64,000 bases of DNA, taken from JACVRW01 sp963803085 (GTDB lineage Bacteria; Actinomycetota; Thermoleophilia; Solirubrobacterales; Thermoleophilaceae). The stretch lies in NCBI GenBank assembly GCA_963803085.1, contig CAWDLE010000023.1, positions 200,961 through 264,960 on the forward strand. Reading direction: 5' to 3'. The notes under the pieces are model-generated. The model was not told the DNA's origin, searched no databases, and saw only the letters and a list, made by a program, of their open reading frames with translations. Below are positions 9,055 to 16,135 of the stretch, in pieces (positions within the stretch are counted from its first letter, which is position 1; the number at the start of each line of letters is the position of its first letter). The translations under genes were made by a program, and so were the position numbers.

Positions 9055-9276
9055 ATGGCTTCAGAAGCGTTCCAGACGGTCGGCGTCGAGTTCATGCTCC
9101 GCGCCAGCAAGCTCGGACGGATGCGCCGGCCGTTGATGATCGGCGCCGGGTTGCTCACAGGGGGCGCCATCATCGCGCTCGCCCACCTCGCAGGCGCGGA
9201 CCCTCGCGGGTTCACGGGCGCTCCCCCGGGCGTCCTGGCGGGGCTGATCCCGACGGGCTCCAGCGAGGAGCTTTAG
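9055..9276 (+). CDS. Small membrane protein, unknown
   Basis: A 73-residue reading frame from ATG 9055 (a TTG at 9019 and GTG at 9049 are in-frame alternatives). One hydrophobic segment (LMIGAGLLTGGAIIALAHLA, about residues 27-46) follows a basic N-terminus, and a short polar tail ends the protein. Its last three bases overlap the stop of the converging gene at 9273. I recognise no family. The composition looks protein-like but the call rests only on the frame, the membrane segment and the gap it fills. Confidence 0.4.
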   Translation: MASEAFQTVGVEFMLRASKLGRMRRPLMIGAGLLTGGAIIALAHLAGADPRGFTGAPPGVLAGLIPTGSSEEL

Positions 9277-9653
9277 AGACGCGCCCGCATATCGCTGAGG
9301 CGCGCCCGCATGTCGCTGCCCCAGTCCCGCAGCCGCAGCCAGAGGCGGCGGACGCGTAGTGCGAGGTATGCGCCGGTGAGCGCCGCAACGGCCACGAGCA
9401 GGAGAACGACGGGGAGGGAGGTGCCGGAGCTCTGCTTGGCCTGTTCCCCGCCGCCCTCGTTCTCGTCCGCCTCGTTCTCGTCGCCGAAGAGTCCTCGGAT
9501 GTCGATGGCGGCCCGCGGAGCGACCGAGGACGAGGAAACGGTCGCGGCACGCGCCTCGTCGGAATGGGGGACGGCTGGCGCTCCCAGCGCGGCGAGCGCC
9601 ATGCTGACAGCAAGCACGCGTGCGACCCGCCTGAGTTTCGTGGCCGTCCTCAT
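9273..9653 (-). CDS. Small secreted or surface-anchored membrane protein
   Basis: 126 residues from the ATG at 9653, which overlaps the stop of the HxlR gene as ATGA; this coupling decides the start over the upstream in-frame one. A basic N-terminus and hydrophobic stretch (VLAVSMALAALGAPA) form a signal peptide. The middle is acidic (DENEADENEGGGE) and probably disordered. A second membrane segment (SLPVVLLLVAVAALTGAYLA) is followed by an Arg-rich cytoplasmic tail (RVRRLWLRLRDW). This is a type I-like topology with a short acidic exterior. No known family. Its job may be linked to the regulator with which it is co-translated. Confidence 0.7.
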   Translation of the reverse strand: MRTATKLRRVARVLAVSMALAALGAPAVPHSDEARAATVSSSSVAPRAAIDIRGLFGDENEADENEGGGEQAKQSSGTSLPVVLLLVAVAALTGAYLALRVRRLWLRLRDWGSDMRARLSDMRARL

Positions 9654-10048
9654 GCTGCCGCTGCCAGCCCGTGGTGGTTGGGCATGTGCTCGGCGGCCCA
9701 CTCATACATGGTCATGAGTGGCCCGGTGAGGCTCCAGCCAAGAGGGGTGAGTGAATACTCGACCTTCGGCGGCACCTCGGCGTAGACGCGCCGGGCGATC
9801 AGACCGTCACGCTCCAATGCCCGAAGCGTCTGCGTCAGCGTCTTCTTCGAGATCTCGCCGACCTCGTAGAAAATCTCGCTGTAGCGCAGGGTCCCGTTTG
9901 CTAGCAGGTAGAGCACGTCGATGCTCCACTTGCCGGCGACGAGATCGAGCACAGTCCGCGTCCCATTGATCATCTGAAGGTCTGTTACCTCCTCGCGCGC
10001 GGGCGCGATGCTCGGTCCGCCGTGGTCTGGTACGGCCCGAAGGGTCAC
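9650..10048 (-). CDS. HxlR-family winged-helix transcriptional regulator
   Basis: 132 residues. The HxlR fold is visible from about residue 25: GKWSIDVLYLLANGTLRYSEI, then the recognition region ISKKTLTQTLRALERDGLIAR, and the wing VPPKVEYSLTPLGWSL. HxlR proteins are small dimeric DNA-binding factors that often answer reactive electrophiles or oxidants through cysteine; this one has no cysteine in the core, so it may use another signal. It overlaps both its neighbours by 4 bases (10045 gene upstream, 9273 gene downstream), giving a three-gene operon. Its targets cannot be read from the sequence. Confidence 0.92.
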   Translation of the reverse strand: MTLRAVPDHGGPSIAPAREEVTDLQMINGTRTVLDLVAGKWSIDVLYLLANGTLRYSEIFYEVGEISKKTLTQTLRALERDGLIARRVYAEVPPKVEYSLTPLGWSLTGPLMTMYEWAAEHMPNHHGLAAAA

Positions 10049-10641
10049 AGCGATCCCGCCAGCAGGGCCACGGCGAGGAGCAGAAAGGCGAGGGTGGCCA
10101 GGCGCAGCGCCAAGGCGATCCCCCGGTCGAGGATCCCTTGCTCCGGGCGAGGGGCGAGCGCTGTCACGTCGCTCGCGGTCGGCTGCTCGGCCTCAGCCTC
10201 GTCGGGGATAGCGACGCGCTCAGCGGGGTTATGCCGGACGACGTCCAACTCGGCCGCGTAGTCGTAGAGCGCGCGGACCGACTTTGCCAGCGCGCGCAGG
10301 CGGCGGCGGGGGACGCCACCGTCGGCAAGCGTGTAGATCAGCGCCTCAAGGTCCGTGCGGCTCAGGTCGGTCAGGCTGGTGGCGCCGAGTTCTTCGACTA
10401 CATAGCCGCCGAGGGACCAATGCATCTCCTGGGCCGCTTCGGCGGTGAACGGGCGCCCGTACCGGTCGCGCGCAGATCCGCCGTCGACCGCCTCGAGGAA
10501 CTCGTCAATCATCTCGCCGACGGAGGGCTCTCGCGCGACGCCGTGACGCTTCTGGTGCTCACCGCGCCGGGAGCGGGCCTGGCCGCTGGTGGTGCCGCGG
10601 AGGAAAACGGGAGACCATGCTGGCTTTGAGTCGTCTGCCAT
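10045..10641 (-). CDS. Integrase-type core-binding domain protein with C-terminal membrane anchor
   Basis: 198 residues. Residues about 38-145 look like the SAM-like N-terminal core-binding domain of tyrosine recombinases (SVGEMIDEFLEAV, LTDLSRTDLEALIYTLAD, RRLRALAKSVRALYDYA, ending DVVRHNPAERVAIP, the usual hinge to the catalytic domain). The catalytic domain with the R-H-R-Y residues is absent. Instead a spacer leads to a C-terminal hydrophobic segment (IALALRLATLAFLLLAVALL). So it cannot recombine DNA by itself and may be a membrane-tethered DNA- or protein-binding module. It is first in the HxlR operon and overlaps it by 4 bases. The domain call is made by eye. Confidence 0.65.
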   Translation of the reverse strand: MADDSKPAWSPVFLRGTTSGQARSRRGEHQKRHGVAREPSVGEMIDEFLEAVDGGSARDRYGRPFTAEAAQEMHWSLGGYVVEELGATSLTDLSRTDLEALIYTLADGGVPRRRLRALAKSVRALYDYAAELDVVRHNPAERVAIPDEAEAEQPTASDVTALAPRPEQGILDRGIALALRLATLAFLLLAVALLAGSL

Positions 10642-10710
10642 GCAAAAACGACGGTACGGCGGATCCTGGGGCCTATCGAATGGCCTGGCTTCTCAGTCGA
10701 TAGCGGGTGG

Positions 10711-12534
10711 CTAGCGCGGAGGTGTGATGCGCAGGATTCGGTCGTCGCCCGTTCGCGGTGTGCCGCGGCCGTCGCGGTTGCTCGTCAGCGCGTAGAGCGC
10801 CCCATTCGGCCCTTCCACGACCGTGCGCAGCCGGCCGAAGCGCTTCCGCAGCAGGGGATGATCGGACACGATGCGGCCATCGCGGAACACCAGCCGGCGC
10901 AGCTGCTCGCCGCGCAGCGTGGCGAACAGGAAGTTGCCGGTCCAGGCTGAGCCGCGCCGGGTGACAAAGGCAGCGCCTGAGGGCGCCAGCGGGCGGCGGT
11001 AGACACGAAGCGGCGCGTTGAATCCCGCCTGGTCAAAGCCATAGACCCTGGGCCACCCGTAGTTTCCGCCCTTCACGATCTGGTTCACCTCGTCGTAGCC
11101 CTCGGGGCCGTCGACGCCCTCGGTCGGACCGTGCTCGGTGGCGATCAGGCGACGGCTTCCCGGCTCCCAGTCGAAGCCCTGCGGGTTGCGGTGACCGCTC
11201 GAGATGATCTCGGGACGCCCGCCGGCACCGCGGTACTGCGCCGGCGAGAGTGCCAGGAACTTGCCGTTCAGCGAGTCGGTCTGCTGGGCGAGCTCCCCGT
11301 CCCCCGAGTCGCCGGTCGCCACGTAGAGCCGGCGGTCCGGGCCGAAGGCGATCCGGCCGCTGTCGTGGATCCGCCCAGCCGCGATCCCGTCCACGAGGGA
11401 GCGCTCGCGCCGCAGCCGGCCACCGGAGAAGCGCCACCGCTCCAGCCGCATACCGCCGGCGGTTGTGTAGTAGAGGTAGACGAACCGGTTGCGGGCGAAG
11501 GACGGATCGACCGCCAGCCCCAGGAGGCCGCCCTCGCCCACGGCGCTCACCCGCACGCGTGTGACCGGTTCGCGACGCAGCCGACCATCCCGACCGAGCA
11601 GACGCACGCGGCCAGGACGCTCGGTGACCAATGCGCGCCCGTCGGGAAGGAACCCGATCTCCCAGGGGATTTCGAGGCCGGTCGCGACAGTCACGACGCG
11701 GACGGCATCGGCAGGGCGGCGGTCGCAACGACCGGATCGGGCGCAGACCTTGAGCACGCGAACCTGCGGGGCTCCGCGACGCCAACGCAGGTCGAGCAAC
11801 AGCGACGCCGCGTTGTTCTTGTAGTCGAGCTCTCGCAGGCCACGTTCGGCGTTCACGCGGTGCACCAGCACGTAACGGCCGGAGCGCAGGCCGGTCAGCG
11901 GCAGGTACTGGCCCTCGAGGTTCGCCTGGTAGTTGTCTCCGTACCCGACCGAGATGCCCTCCTGGATCCCGAGGAGCTCCGGCTCGCCGAGGCCACAGCG
12001 GCCCGTGTAGACGGGGCTGGGCGGTGCGCCCGGAAGGCTGCGCCTGGTGGACGGGTAGCGATCGCCGAGGCAGAAACCGGTCTTGCGATCCCTAACCGCT
12101 GGGGCGCGCCGACCGGCCCGGCGCAACTCGTAGCGGTCGAAGCCGAGCAGGTGCCAGTGGCGGTGGTCTGGAGAGACGACGTAGCGGAGCTGGGCCGCTC
12201 CGGGGATCACCTGCTGCGGCGCTCCGTCGCGCTCCACCACCTGATCGGCGTCCATCGTCCCGGTCTCGAGTCCCGGCCGGTGCCCGTTGATGATCAGTGG
12301 GCCGTCGCCGAGGTTCTCGACGGCGGACGCGAACCCGAGCCGGTACACGGGTCGCGTCCGTGTACCCGCGCGCGTGATCGTCAGCCCCGACGGCGCCGCC
12401 TGGACCAGGTCCGGCAGGCGCTCCGATCCTGCCGCCGCCACAGGCGCACGAGCGGCGATCGTCAGCATGAGGGCCGTCAGCGCGAGCGCGAGAGCGACCG
12501 GCAAGACCCGGAAGAGAAGCACTCTGGTCACCAT
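10711..12534 (-). CDS. Lysyl oxidase-like/PQQ-type sugar dehydrogenase fusion, secreted
   Basis: 607 residues with a signal peptide (LFRVLPVALALALTALMLTIAA). Residues about 40-245 match bacterial lysyl-oxidase-like domains: LPDLVQAAP, LRYVVSPDHRHWHLLGFDRYEL with the copper-site His pattern H-x-H-W-H, FCLGDRYP, and GLGEPELLGIQEGISVGYGD. From about 275 comes a glucose/sorbosone dehydrogenase beta-propeller: GLEIPWEIGFLPDGRALVTE, GEGGLLGLAVDPSF, SGHRNPQGFDWEPG, ATEHGPTEGVDGPEGYDEVN and GGNYGWPRVYGF. The latter family uses PQQ to oxidise aldose sugars in the periplasm or cell wall. The fusion suggests one secreted protein with two oxidative activities. It stands alone on the minus strand. Confidence 0.87.
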   Translation of the reverse strand: MVTRVLLFRVLPVALALALTALMLTIAARAPVAAAGSERLPDLVQAAPSGLTITRAGTRTRPVYRLGFASAVENLGDGPLIINGHRPGLETGTMDADQVVERDGAPQQVIPGAAQLRYVVSPDHRHWHLLGFDRYELRRAGRRAPAVRDRKTGFCLGDRYPSTRRSLPGAPPSPVYTGRCGLGEPELLGIQEGISVGYGDNYQANLEGQYLPLTGLRSGRYVLVHRVNAERGLRELDYKNNAASLLLDLRWRRGAPQVRVLKVCARSGRCDRRPADAVRVVTVATGLEIPWEIGFLPDGRALVTERPGRVRLLGRDGRLRREPVTRVRVSAVGEGGLLGLAVDPSFARNRFVYLYYTTAGGMRLERWRFSGGRLRRERSLVDGIAAGRIHDSGRIAFGPDRRLYVATGDSGDGELAQQTDSLNGKFLALSPAQYRGAGGRPEIISSGHRNPQGFDWEPGSRRLIATEHGPTEGVDGPEGYDEVNQIVKGGNYGWPRVYGFDQAGFNAPLRVYRRPLAPSGAAFVTRRGSAWTGNFLFATLRGEQLRRLVFRDGRIVSDHPLLRKRFGRLRTVVEGPNGALYALTSNRDGRGTPRTGDDRILRITPPR

Positions 12535-12735
12535 TGCTCACGGTCTCCAATAGGTCGTTCGACGGTCGCGGCGAGGCTAGCCCAGGCTGGCCAATACCGG
12601 GGGGCCGACGATGTTCCCAAGGGTTCCCCGAGGTGCCCAGCCGAGTGGGTTGCCGGGCCTAGCTTGTGTTCGAGGCGGCTCCTTCGGCCGCTCACAGCCC
12701 TCGCAAACAGATCCCCGGAAGGAGACTCACGCCAC

Positions 12736-13581
12736 ATGGTCCTCAAGAAGAGAACCACCCTGCCGCTGGCTCTCGCAGCCAGCATCTGTCTCGCTCTACC
12801 CGCAGCGGCTTCTGCAGGTGGCGACGCCCCCCCGCTGAACCCCTCGGTCGTCAACGTTCCGATCCAGCGGACGCAGATTGCGATCGATAATGCCGCGGAC
12901 GCCATCGACGGAGGCCAGGGCGCTACCGCGGCCGGCCCGCTGCGGGCGTCGCGCAGGTACCTGATCCGCTCGTACAACGGCGCCAAGTACCTGATCGCCA
13001 ATCAGCCGGCGCCGCCGGTCGACGACGCGAAAGTGAGCTCCAGGAAGTACGTCAAGCTCGCTCGTCGCTTCATTCGTGCCTCGCGCCGTGGGTCGTCCGC
13101 GCGCTGGATCAGCGCTCGCGCCAGCCAGGAGTTCGCCGGGCCGGTGTTCGCGGACGCCGCCACTGCGGTCTTCAACGTGTTCTCAAGCCAGTACAGCGCC
13201 GCGACGTCGTCGGTGGGCATGCTCCCCGATGTGACGGGGAACCTGCTCAACCGGGTGAAGACCACCACGAACACGGCGATCGTCCTTCGCAATCGCTTGG
13301 TGAAGATCGTCGCCGCGGCCGCTCCCCCGGCTCCCCCCGAGGACGCCAAGGTGCGCGCTCGCGCGAGCCAGGAGGAGGAGGAGGTCGAGGTGACCACGTT
13401 CGACCTCGTGATGCCGAGCGTCTCGGTCCTGCTGGGAGACGAGATCCAGCAGATGCAGGCCACGATTCAGGACACGTCGGTCCCCGCCGCGTCCAAGGCC
13501 GTGCTAACCAACGCCCTCGCTGCGGATCAGCAGATCAAGACGCGAGTGGACACTCTGTGGCCGGCGGTCGCTGAGGACTAG
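12736..13581 (+). CDS. Secreted protein of unknown function
   Basis: 281 residues starting at ATG 12736, eleven bases after a strong GGAAGGAG ribosome site. The signal peptide is clear (KKRTTLPLALAASICLALPAAASAGG). The mature protein is helical, Ala-rich and polar with no cysteine; it contains repeated N/Q-rich and D-A-A stretches and an acidic segment (ASQEEEEVEVTTFDL) near the C-terminus. I do not recognise a family. A strong hairpin terminator follows at 13615. The gene is divergent from the oxidase/dehydrogenase fusion, sharing a 200-bp upstream region in which I see no clear operator. Confidence 0.8.
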   Translation: MVLKKRTTLPLALAASICLALPAAASAGGDAPPLNPSVVNVPIQRTQIAIDNAADAIDGGQGATAAGPLRASRRYLIRSYNGAKYLIANQPAPPVDDAKVSSRKYVKLARRFIRASRRGSSARWISARASQEFAGPVFADAATAVFNVFSSQYSAATSSVGMLPDVTGNLLNRVKTTTNTAIVLRNRLVKIVAAAAPPAPPEDAKVRARASQEEEEVEVTTFDLVMPSVSVLLGDEIQQMQATIQDTSVPAASKAVLTNALAADQQIKTRVDTLWPAVAED

Positions 13582-13614
13582 GCCACACGCCCCCTCCGGG
13601 GCTGCAGAAGGTTC

Positions 13615-13643
13615 GAGCGGCCGGCCCAATGGGCCGGCCGCTC
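13615..13643 (+). terminator. Intrinsic terminator after the 12736 gene
   Basis: A perfect 13-bp stem (GAGCGGCCGGCCC / GGGCCGGCCGCTC) with loop AAT, 33 bases after the stop of the secreted protein. The following GCGTTTCTGCTC is only weakly T-rich, as is common for very GC-rich actinobacteria. Confidence 0.75.
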
Positions 13644-13828
13644 GCGTTTCTGCTCGCCAAACCCGGGGCGATCTGGCTTCGGGCGACTTTTAGGGAACGC
13701 GAGCTGCCAGGCGAGATGGTCGAGGGCGGAGTTGAGTTGGTGGAGGACTTCCCCCAGAGCCAGCGCCGATGGTCCTGCCGTTCGCGCTGGCGGATGACGG
13801 CGCGAGCCTAACCAGCCGACTCAGCCAA

Positions 13829-13952
13829 AGGGCATCGACCCGACTACTGGCAAGCCGTACCCGCCCGTCGAGTTCCGGTGTCGAAGCGCAGCACTTTCAA
13901 CAGGCTCCTGGGGCGAGCCCAGAAGCCGGCGACGGAGAAGCGGAAGTCCTAG
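13829..13952 (+). pseudogene. Possible remnant of a small gene
   Basis: Within the gene-poor stretch 13644-14075, two adjoining frames read like parts of one small protein: GIDPTTGKPYPPVE, then after a one-base shift near 13872 a basic end VSKRSTFNRLLGRAQKP...RKS with a stop at 13950. No start or ribosome site is evident. No family is recognised. The rest of 13644-14038 shows no gene. Confidence 0.25.
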
Positions 13953-14038
13953 TCGGTCGTTTCTCGTTCGTTAGTCGCGTGGCGAGCCAGTGCCCACGCG
14001 AGCGCCACGGGAGCGCCCAACCCTCCCCCTCAACCCTC

Positions 14039-14073
14039 AACCCTCCTAAAGGGGTCTGACCCCCTTGAGGGTT
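14039..14073. repeat. Imperfect palindrome, possible IS end or bidirectional terminator
   Basis: AACCCTC (14039-14045) pairs with GAGGGTT (14067-14073), and inside it GGGG-TCTGA-CCCC (14051-14063) forms a second stem. The GGGGTCTGACCCC core is a common form at ends of degenerate transposable elements. It directly abuts the transposase remnant at 14076, so I favour an insertion-sequence end; a terminator for either strand is also possible. Confidence 0.4.
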
Positions 14074-14075
14074 TG

Positions 14076-14313
14076 TTACCGGAGAGCGACGTTGGAGAGG
14101 TCCGCGTCCAGGCCGTCCCGGTACGCGTCAAAGATGTCGACGCCAAGCGCTCGAACTCGGCAGCCTTCTGTTTTCTCTTCGACCCAGTCCAGGTAGGACT
14201 GCAGGTACTTGGGCGACACGGCCCTTGTCCGCACCGCGCGTGCCCGTCTTGAGGTTCCCGAAGAACCCTTCGATGGTCGGCTCATGGTCGGCGCAGCGTG
14301 TTCGAGAGCGACC
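14076..14313 (-). pseudogene. Degenerate IS1595/ISXO2-type transposase C-terminus
   Basis: Read on the minus strand, ADHEPTIEGFFGNLKTGTRG (about 14300-14240) is followed, after a one-base frameshift near 14222, by VSPKYLQSYLDW. Together these are the conserved end of IS1595-family DDE transposases (the N-T-x-E-x-F-F/W-x-x-L-K-R block with G-T-x-x-x-V-S-x-K-x-L-x-x-Y). The catalytic core upstream is missing: the frame would run into the subtilase gene. The tail after the motif (EEKTEGCRVRALGVD) has lost similarity. It is a fossil of a transposon insertion beside the S8 protease gene. Confidence 0.6.
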
Positions 14314-14318
14314 GTGTG

Positions 14319-15671
14319 TCAGCGCAGGGCGGCGGCGGCGTCGATCAGGCCGTGCCCGTAGCGGATGTCGAAGCCCGGCGGGCCGGCGTCACGGGCGGTT
14401 CGTTCGATCAATCGCTCCACGGCGCCCGGGCGTGGGTGGCGGCCCAGCCGCTTGGAGGCGATGATCAGGGCGGCCAGGCCGGCCACGTGTGGTGACGCCA
14501 TCGACGTCCCGAAGTAGCCGGACGGCAGCGCGAAGTGAGCGGGGTCCCCGTCAAAGGTTTGCTGGTAGACGGAGGCGCCCTCCACCCCCGGCTGGCAGTG
14601 CGCAAGGTCCCAAGGGTCGTCGCTGAGTGCGGCGTCTGGACCGCCGCCAGGCGCGGCGACGTCGACCGCTGCGCCCGCGTTCGAGTACTCGGCCTTGCAG
14701 CCGCGCTCCGTCGTCGCAGCGACCGCGATCACGCCAGGTGCGCGTCCGGGATACGGGACGACGGACGTGCTGGCCTCGTTGCCTGCCACGGCCGTGACCA
14801 CCACGCCGTGCCGGCGTGCAAACCTGATCGCGCTCACGACGTCCGGGATGTCCGCACTGTTCACAAACGCGGGGAACTCGAGGCTCATGTTGATGACGTC
14901 GGCGTGATGGCGGACGGCATAGCGGATGCCACCGGCGACGGTCACGGCGTCGCCCCCGCCGAACCTGTCCAGCGTCCGCACCGGCATGAGCTGCGCCCCG
15001 GGCGCGATCCCTGCGGCGCCGATCCGGTTGTTCGTGGCCTCCGCGATGGTCCCGGCCACATGTGTCCCGTGACCATTCAGGTCAAGCGGGTAGCGGTCGC
15101 CGTCCACAAAGTCGTAGCCCCGGACGAAGGAGCGGAGATCGGGAGCGCGGCGGAACGGGCCAAACTTTCTGTAGGCCACGCCGGTGTCGAGTACGGCGAC
15201 GATCGCGCCCCGGCCACCGGGGGCGCCTCGGCGCCTTGCCAGCTCCCAGGCCTCCGGCATGTTGATGCCGAACGGGCCAGCGAAGTTCCACTGCAGGAGG
15301 AAGCCGGGGTCGTTCGGGAGGGCGCTCGCCCGAGCCACGTAGTTGGGCACCGCATACGCGACCCGGGGGTCGTCGTGCAGCTCCGAAATCGTCTCGGCGA
15401 CGGACTCGCCGTCCGCGACCTCGAGCTGAGTGGTCCCGCCCGGAAGGACTCCCACGGCCTGCGTCCCCGTCCCGGACTCGACGCTCGACTGTGTCGCTTG
15501 TACGGTCCCGGTCTCGTAGCGGACGATCACCTCTCCGGGGACGTACGTTCCAGGGGCCGGCGGTTGGTCGGCGGCCGCCGGGGCGGCCCCCGCGAGCAGG
15601 ATGCCGACGACCGCGCTGAGCAGTGCGCGTAGCGGGAGCCTGCGCGAACGGTCTGTTGCCCTGGAGCACAT
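14319..15671 (-). CDS. Secreted subtilisin-like serine protease (S8)
   Basis: 450 residues from ATG 15671 (MCSRATDRSRR then a hydrophobic signal peptide LLSAVVGILLAGAAPAAA). A short propeptide-like region with GEVIVRY precedes the catalytic domain. The catalytic triad is intact: Asp in VAVLDTGVAY, His in NGHGTHVAGTIAE, Ser in GTSMASPHVAGLAALI; the oxyanion Asn is in VAGNEAS. The end (YGHGLIDAAAALR) is typical. It most resembles thermitase-like bacterial subtilases. Extension to an earlier in-frame start is possible but would put the signal peptide internally. A cluster of GCGGAA motifs lies 106-171 bases upstream. Confidence 0.95.
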   Translation of the reverse strand: MCSRATDRSRRLPLRALLSAVVGILLAGAAPAAADQPPAPGTYVPGEVIVRYETGTVQATQSSVESGTGTQAVGVLPGGTTQLEVADGESVAETISELHDDPRVAYAVPNYVARASALPNDPGFLLQWNFAGPFGINMPEAWELARRRGAPGGRGAIVAVLDTGVAYRKFGPFRRAPDLRSFVRGYDFVDGDRYPLDLNGHGTHVAGTIAEATNNRIGAAGIAPGAQLMPVRTLDRFGGGDAVTVAGGIRYAVRHHADVINMSLEFPAFVNSADIPDVVSAIRFARRHGVVVTAVAGNEASTSVVPYPGRAPGVIAVAATTERGCKAEYSNAGAAVDVAAPGGGPDAALSDDPWDLAHCQPGVEGASVYQQTFDGDPAHFALPSGYFGTSMASPHVAGLAALIIASKRLGRHPRPGAVERLIERTARDAGPPGFDIRYGHGLIDAAAALR

Positions 15672-15776
15672 GAGGAGACACGCGAGGCTAGGCCGCGTGA
15701 GGGGCGCGGCTGGGATGCCCCGGCCCCCCAGGGGGCGCGGAGGTGCCCAGTCCAGCGGTGTGCGGCGCGGGACGGC

Positions 15777-15842
15777 GCGGAACCGCGGTGTCCTGCGGAA
15801 ACGGTTCCGCTGCGGAAAAAGAACCGCCAGTTCCGCGCGGAA
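15777..15842. promoter_or_regulatory. Cluster of six GCGGAA/TTCCGC motifs
   Basis: GCGGAA occurs at 15777, 15795, 15812 and 15837, and its complement TTCCGC at 15805 and 15831. They form a spaced palindrome GCGGAAACGGTTCCGC (15795-15810) and a perfect palindrome TTCCGCGCGGAA (15831-15842), centres 34 bases apart. The array sits in the 464-base gap between the subtilase (minus) and the repeat protein at 16136 (plus). It looks like a multi-site operator for one or both genes. Apart from this array and the hairpin at 15995 I see no gene in 15672-16135. Confidence 0.5.
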
Positions 15843-15994
15843 AAGTGCGGTTTCGAGGAGCTGGCCGGCGGCCGGCGCCCGCACGCACGCGAACGGGATC
15901 GAGCGGATCGCCAGCTGGCGGGGTCTCGAGGAGGGGCTCGGAAAGTCCAGCAGGGCGTGCGAACCCCGAGTCGGGAGCTGTTCTCACCCGTCTC

Positions 15995-16015
15995 TAACCC
16001 TTAACTTTAGGGTTA
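15995..16015. promoter_or_regulatory. 7-bp inverted repeat upstream of the 16136 gene
   Basis: TAACCCT (15995-16001) and AGGGTTA (16009-16015) flank TAACTTT. This AT-richer patch stands out in the GC-rich surroundings, about 120 bases before the repeat-protein start, and may be a promoter or operator element. Confidence 0.35.
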
Positions 16016-16135
16016 TGGACGCCGGTGGTTCAAGCCCTCTCAAAGGGTCGGTATCACGTGAGAGCGAGCGCCGATTGGTGCCATGGGTGCGCGGTCTTAC
16101 GGTGTTTGGATCACGGCCCTCGAAACGGAGAACTG

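Noticed and set aside
11131..12735. In-frame upstream extension of the secreted protein at 12736
   Set aside because: It is antisense to the oxidase/dehydrogenase fusion; a strong ribosome site and signal peptide start at 12736.
13605..13650. GGTTCGA as a possible tRNA T-arm
   Set aside because: The surrounding bases form a 29-base terminator hairpin; no acceptor, D or anticodon stems fit.
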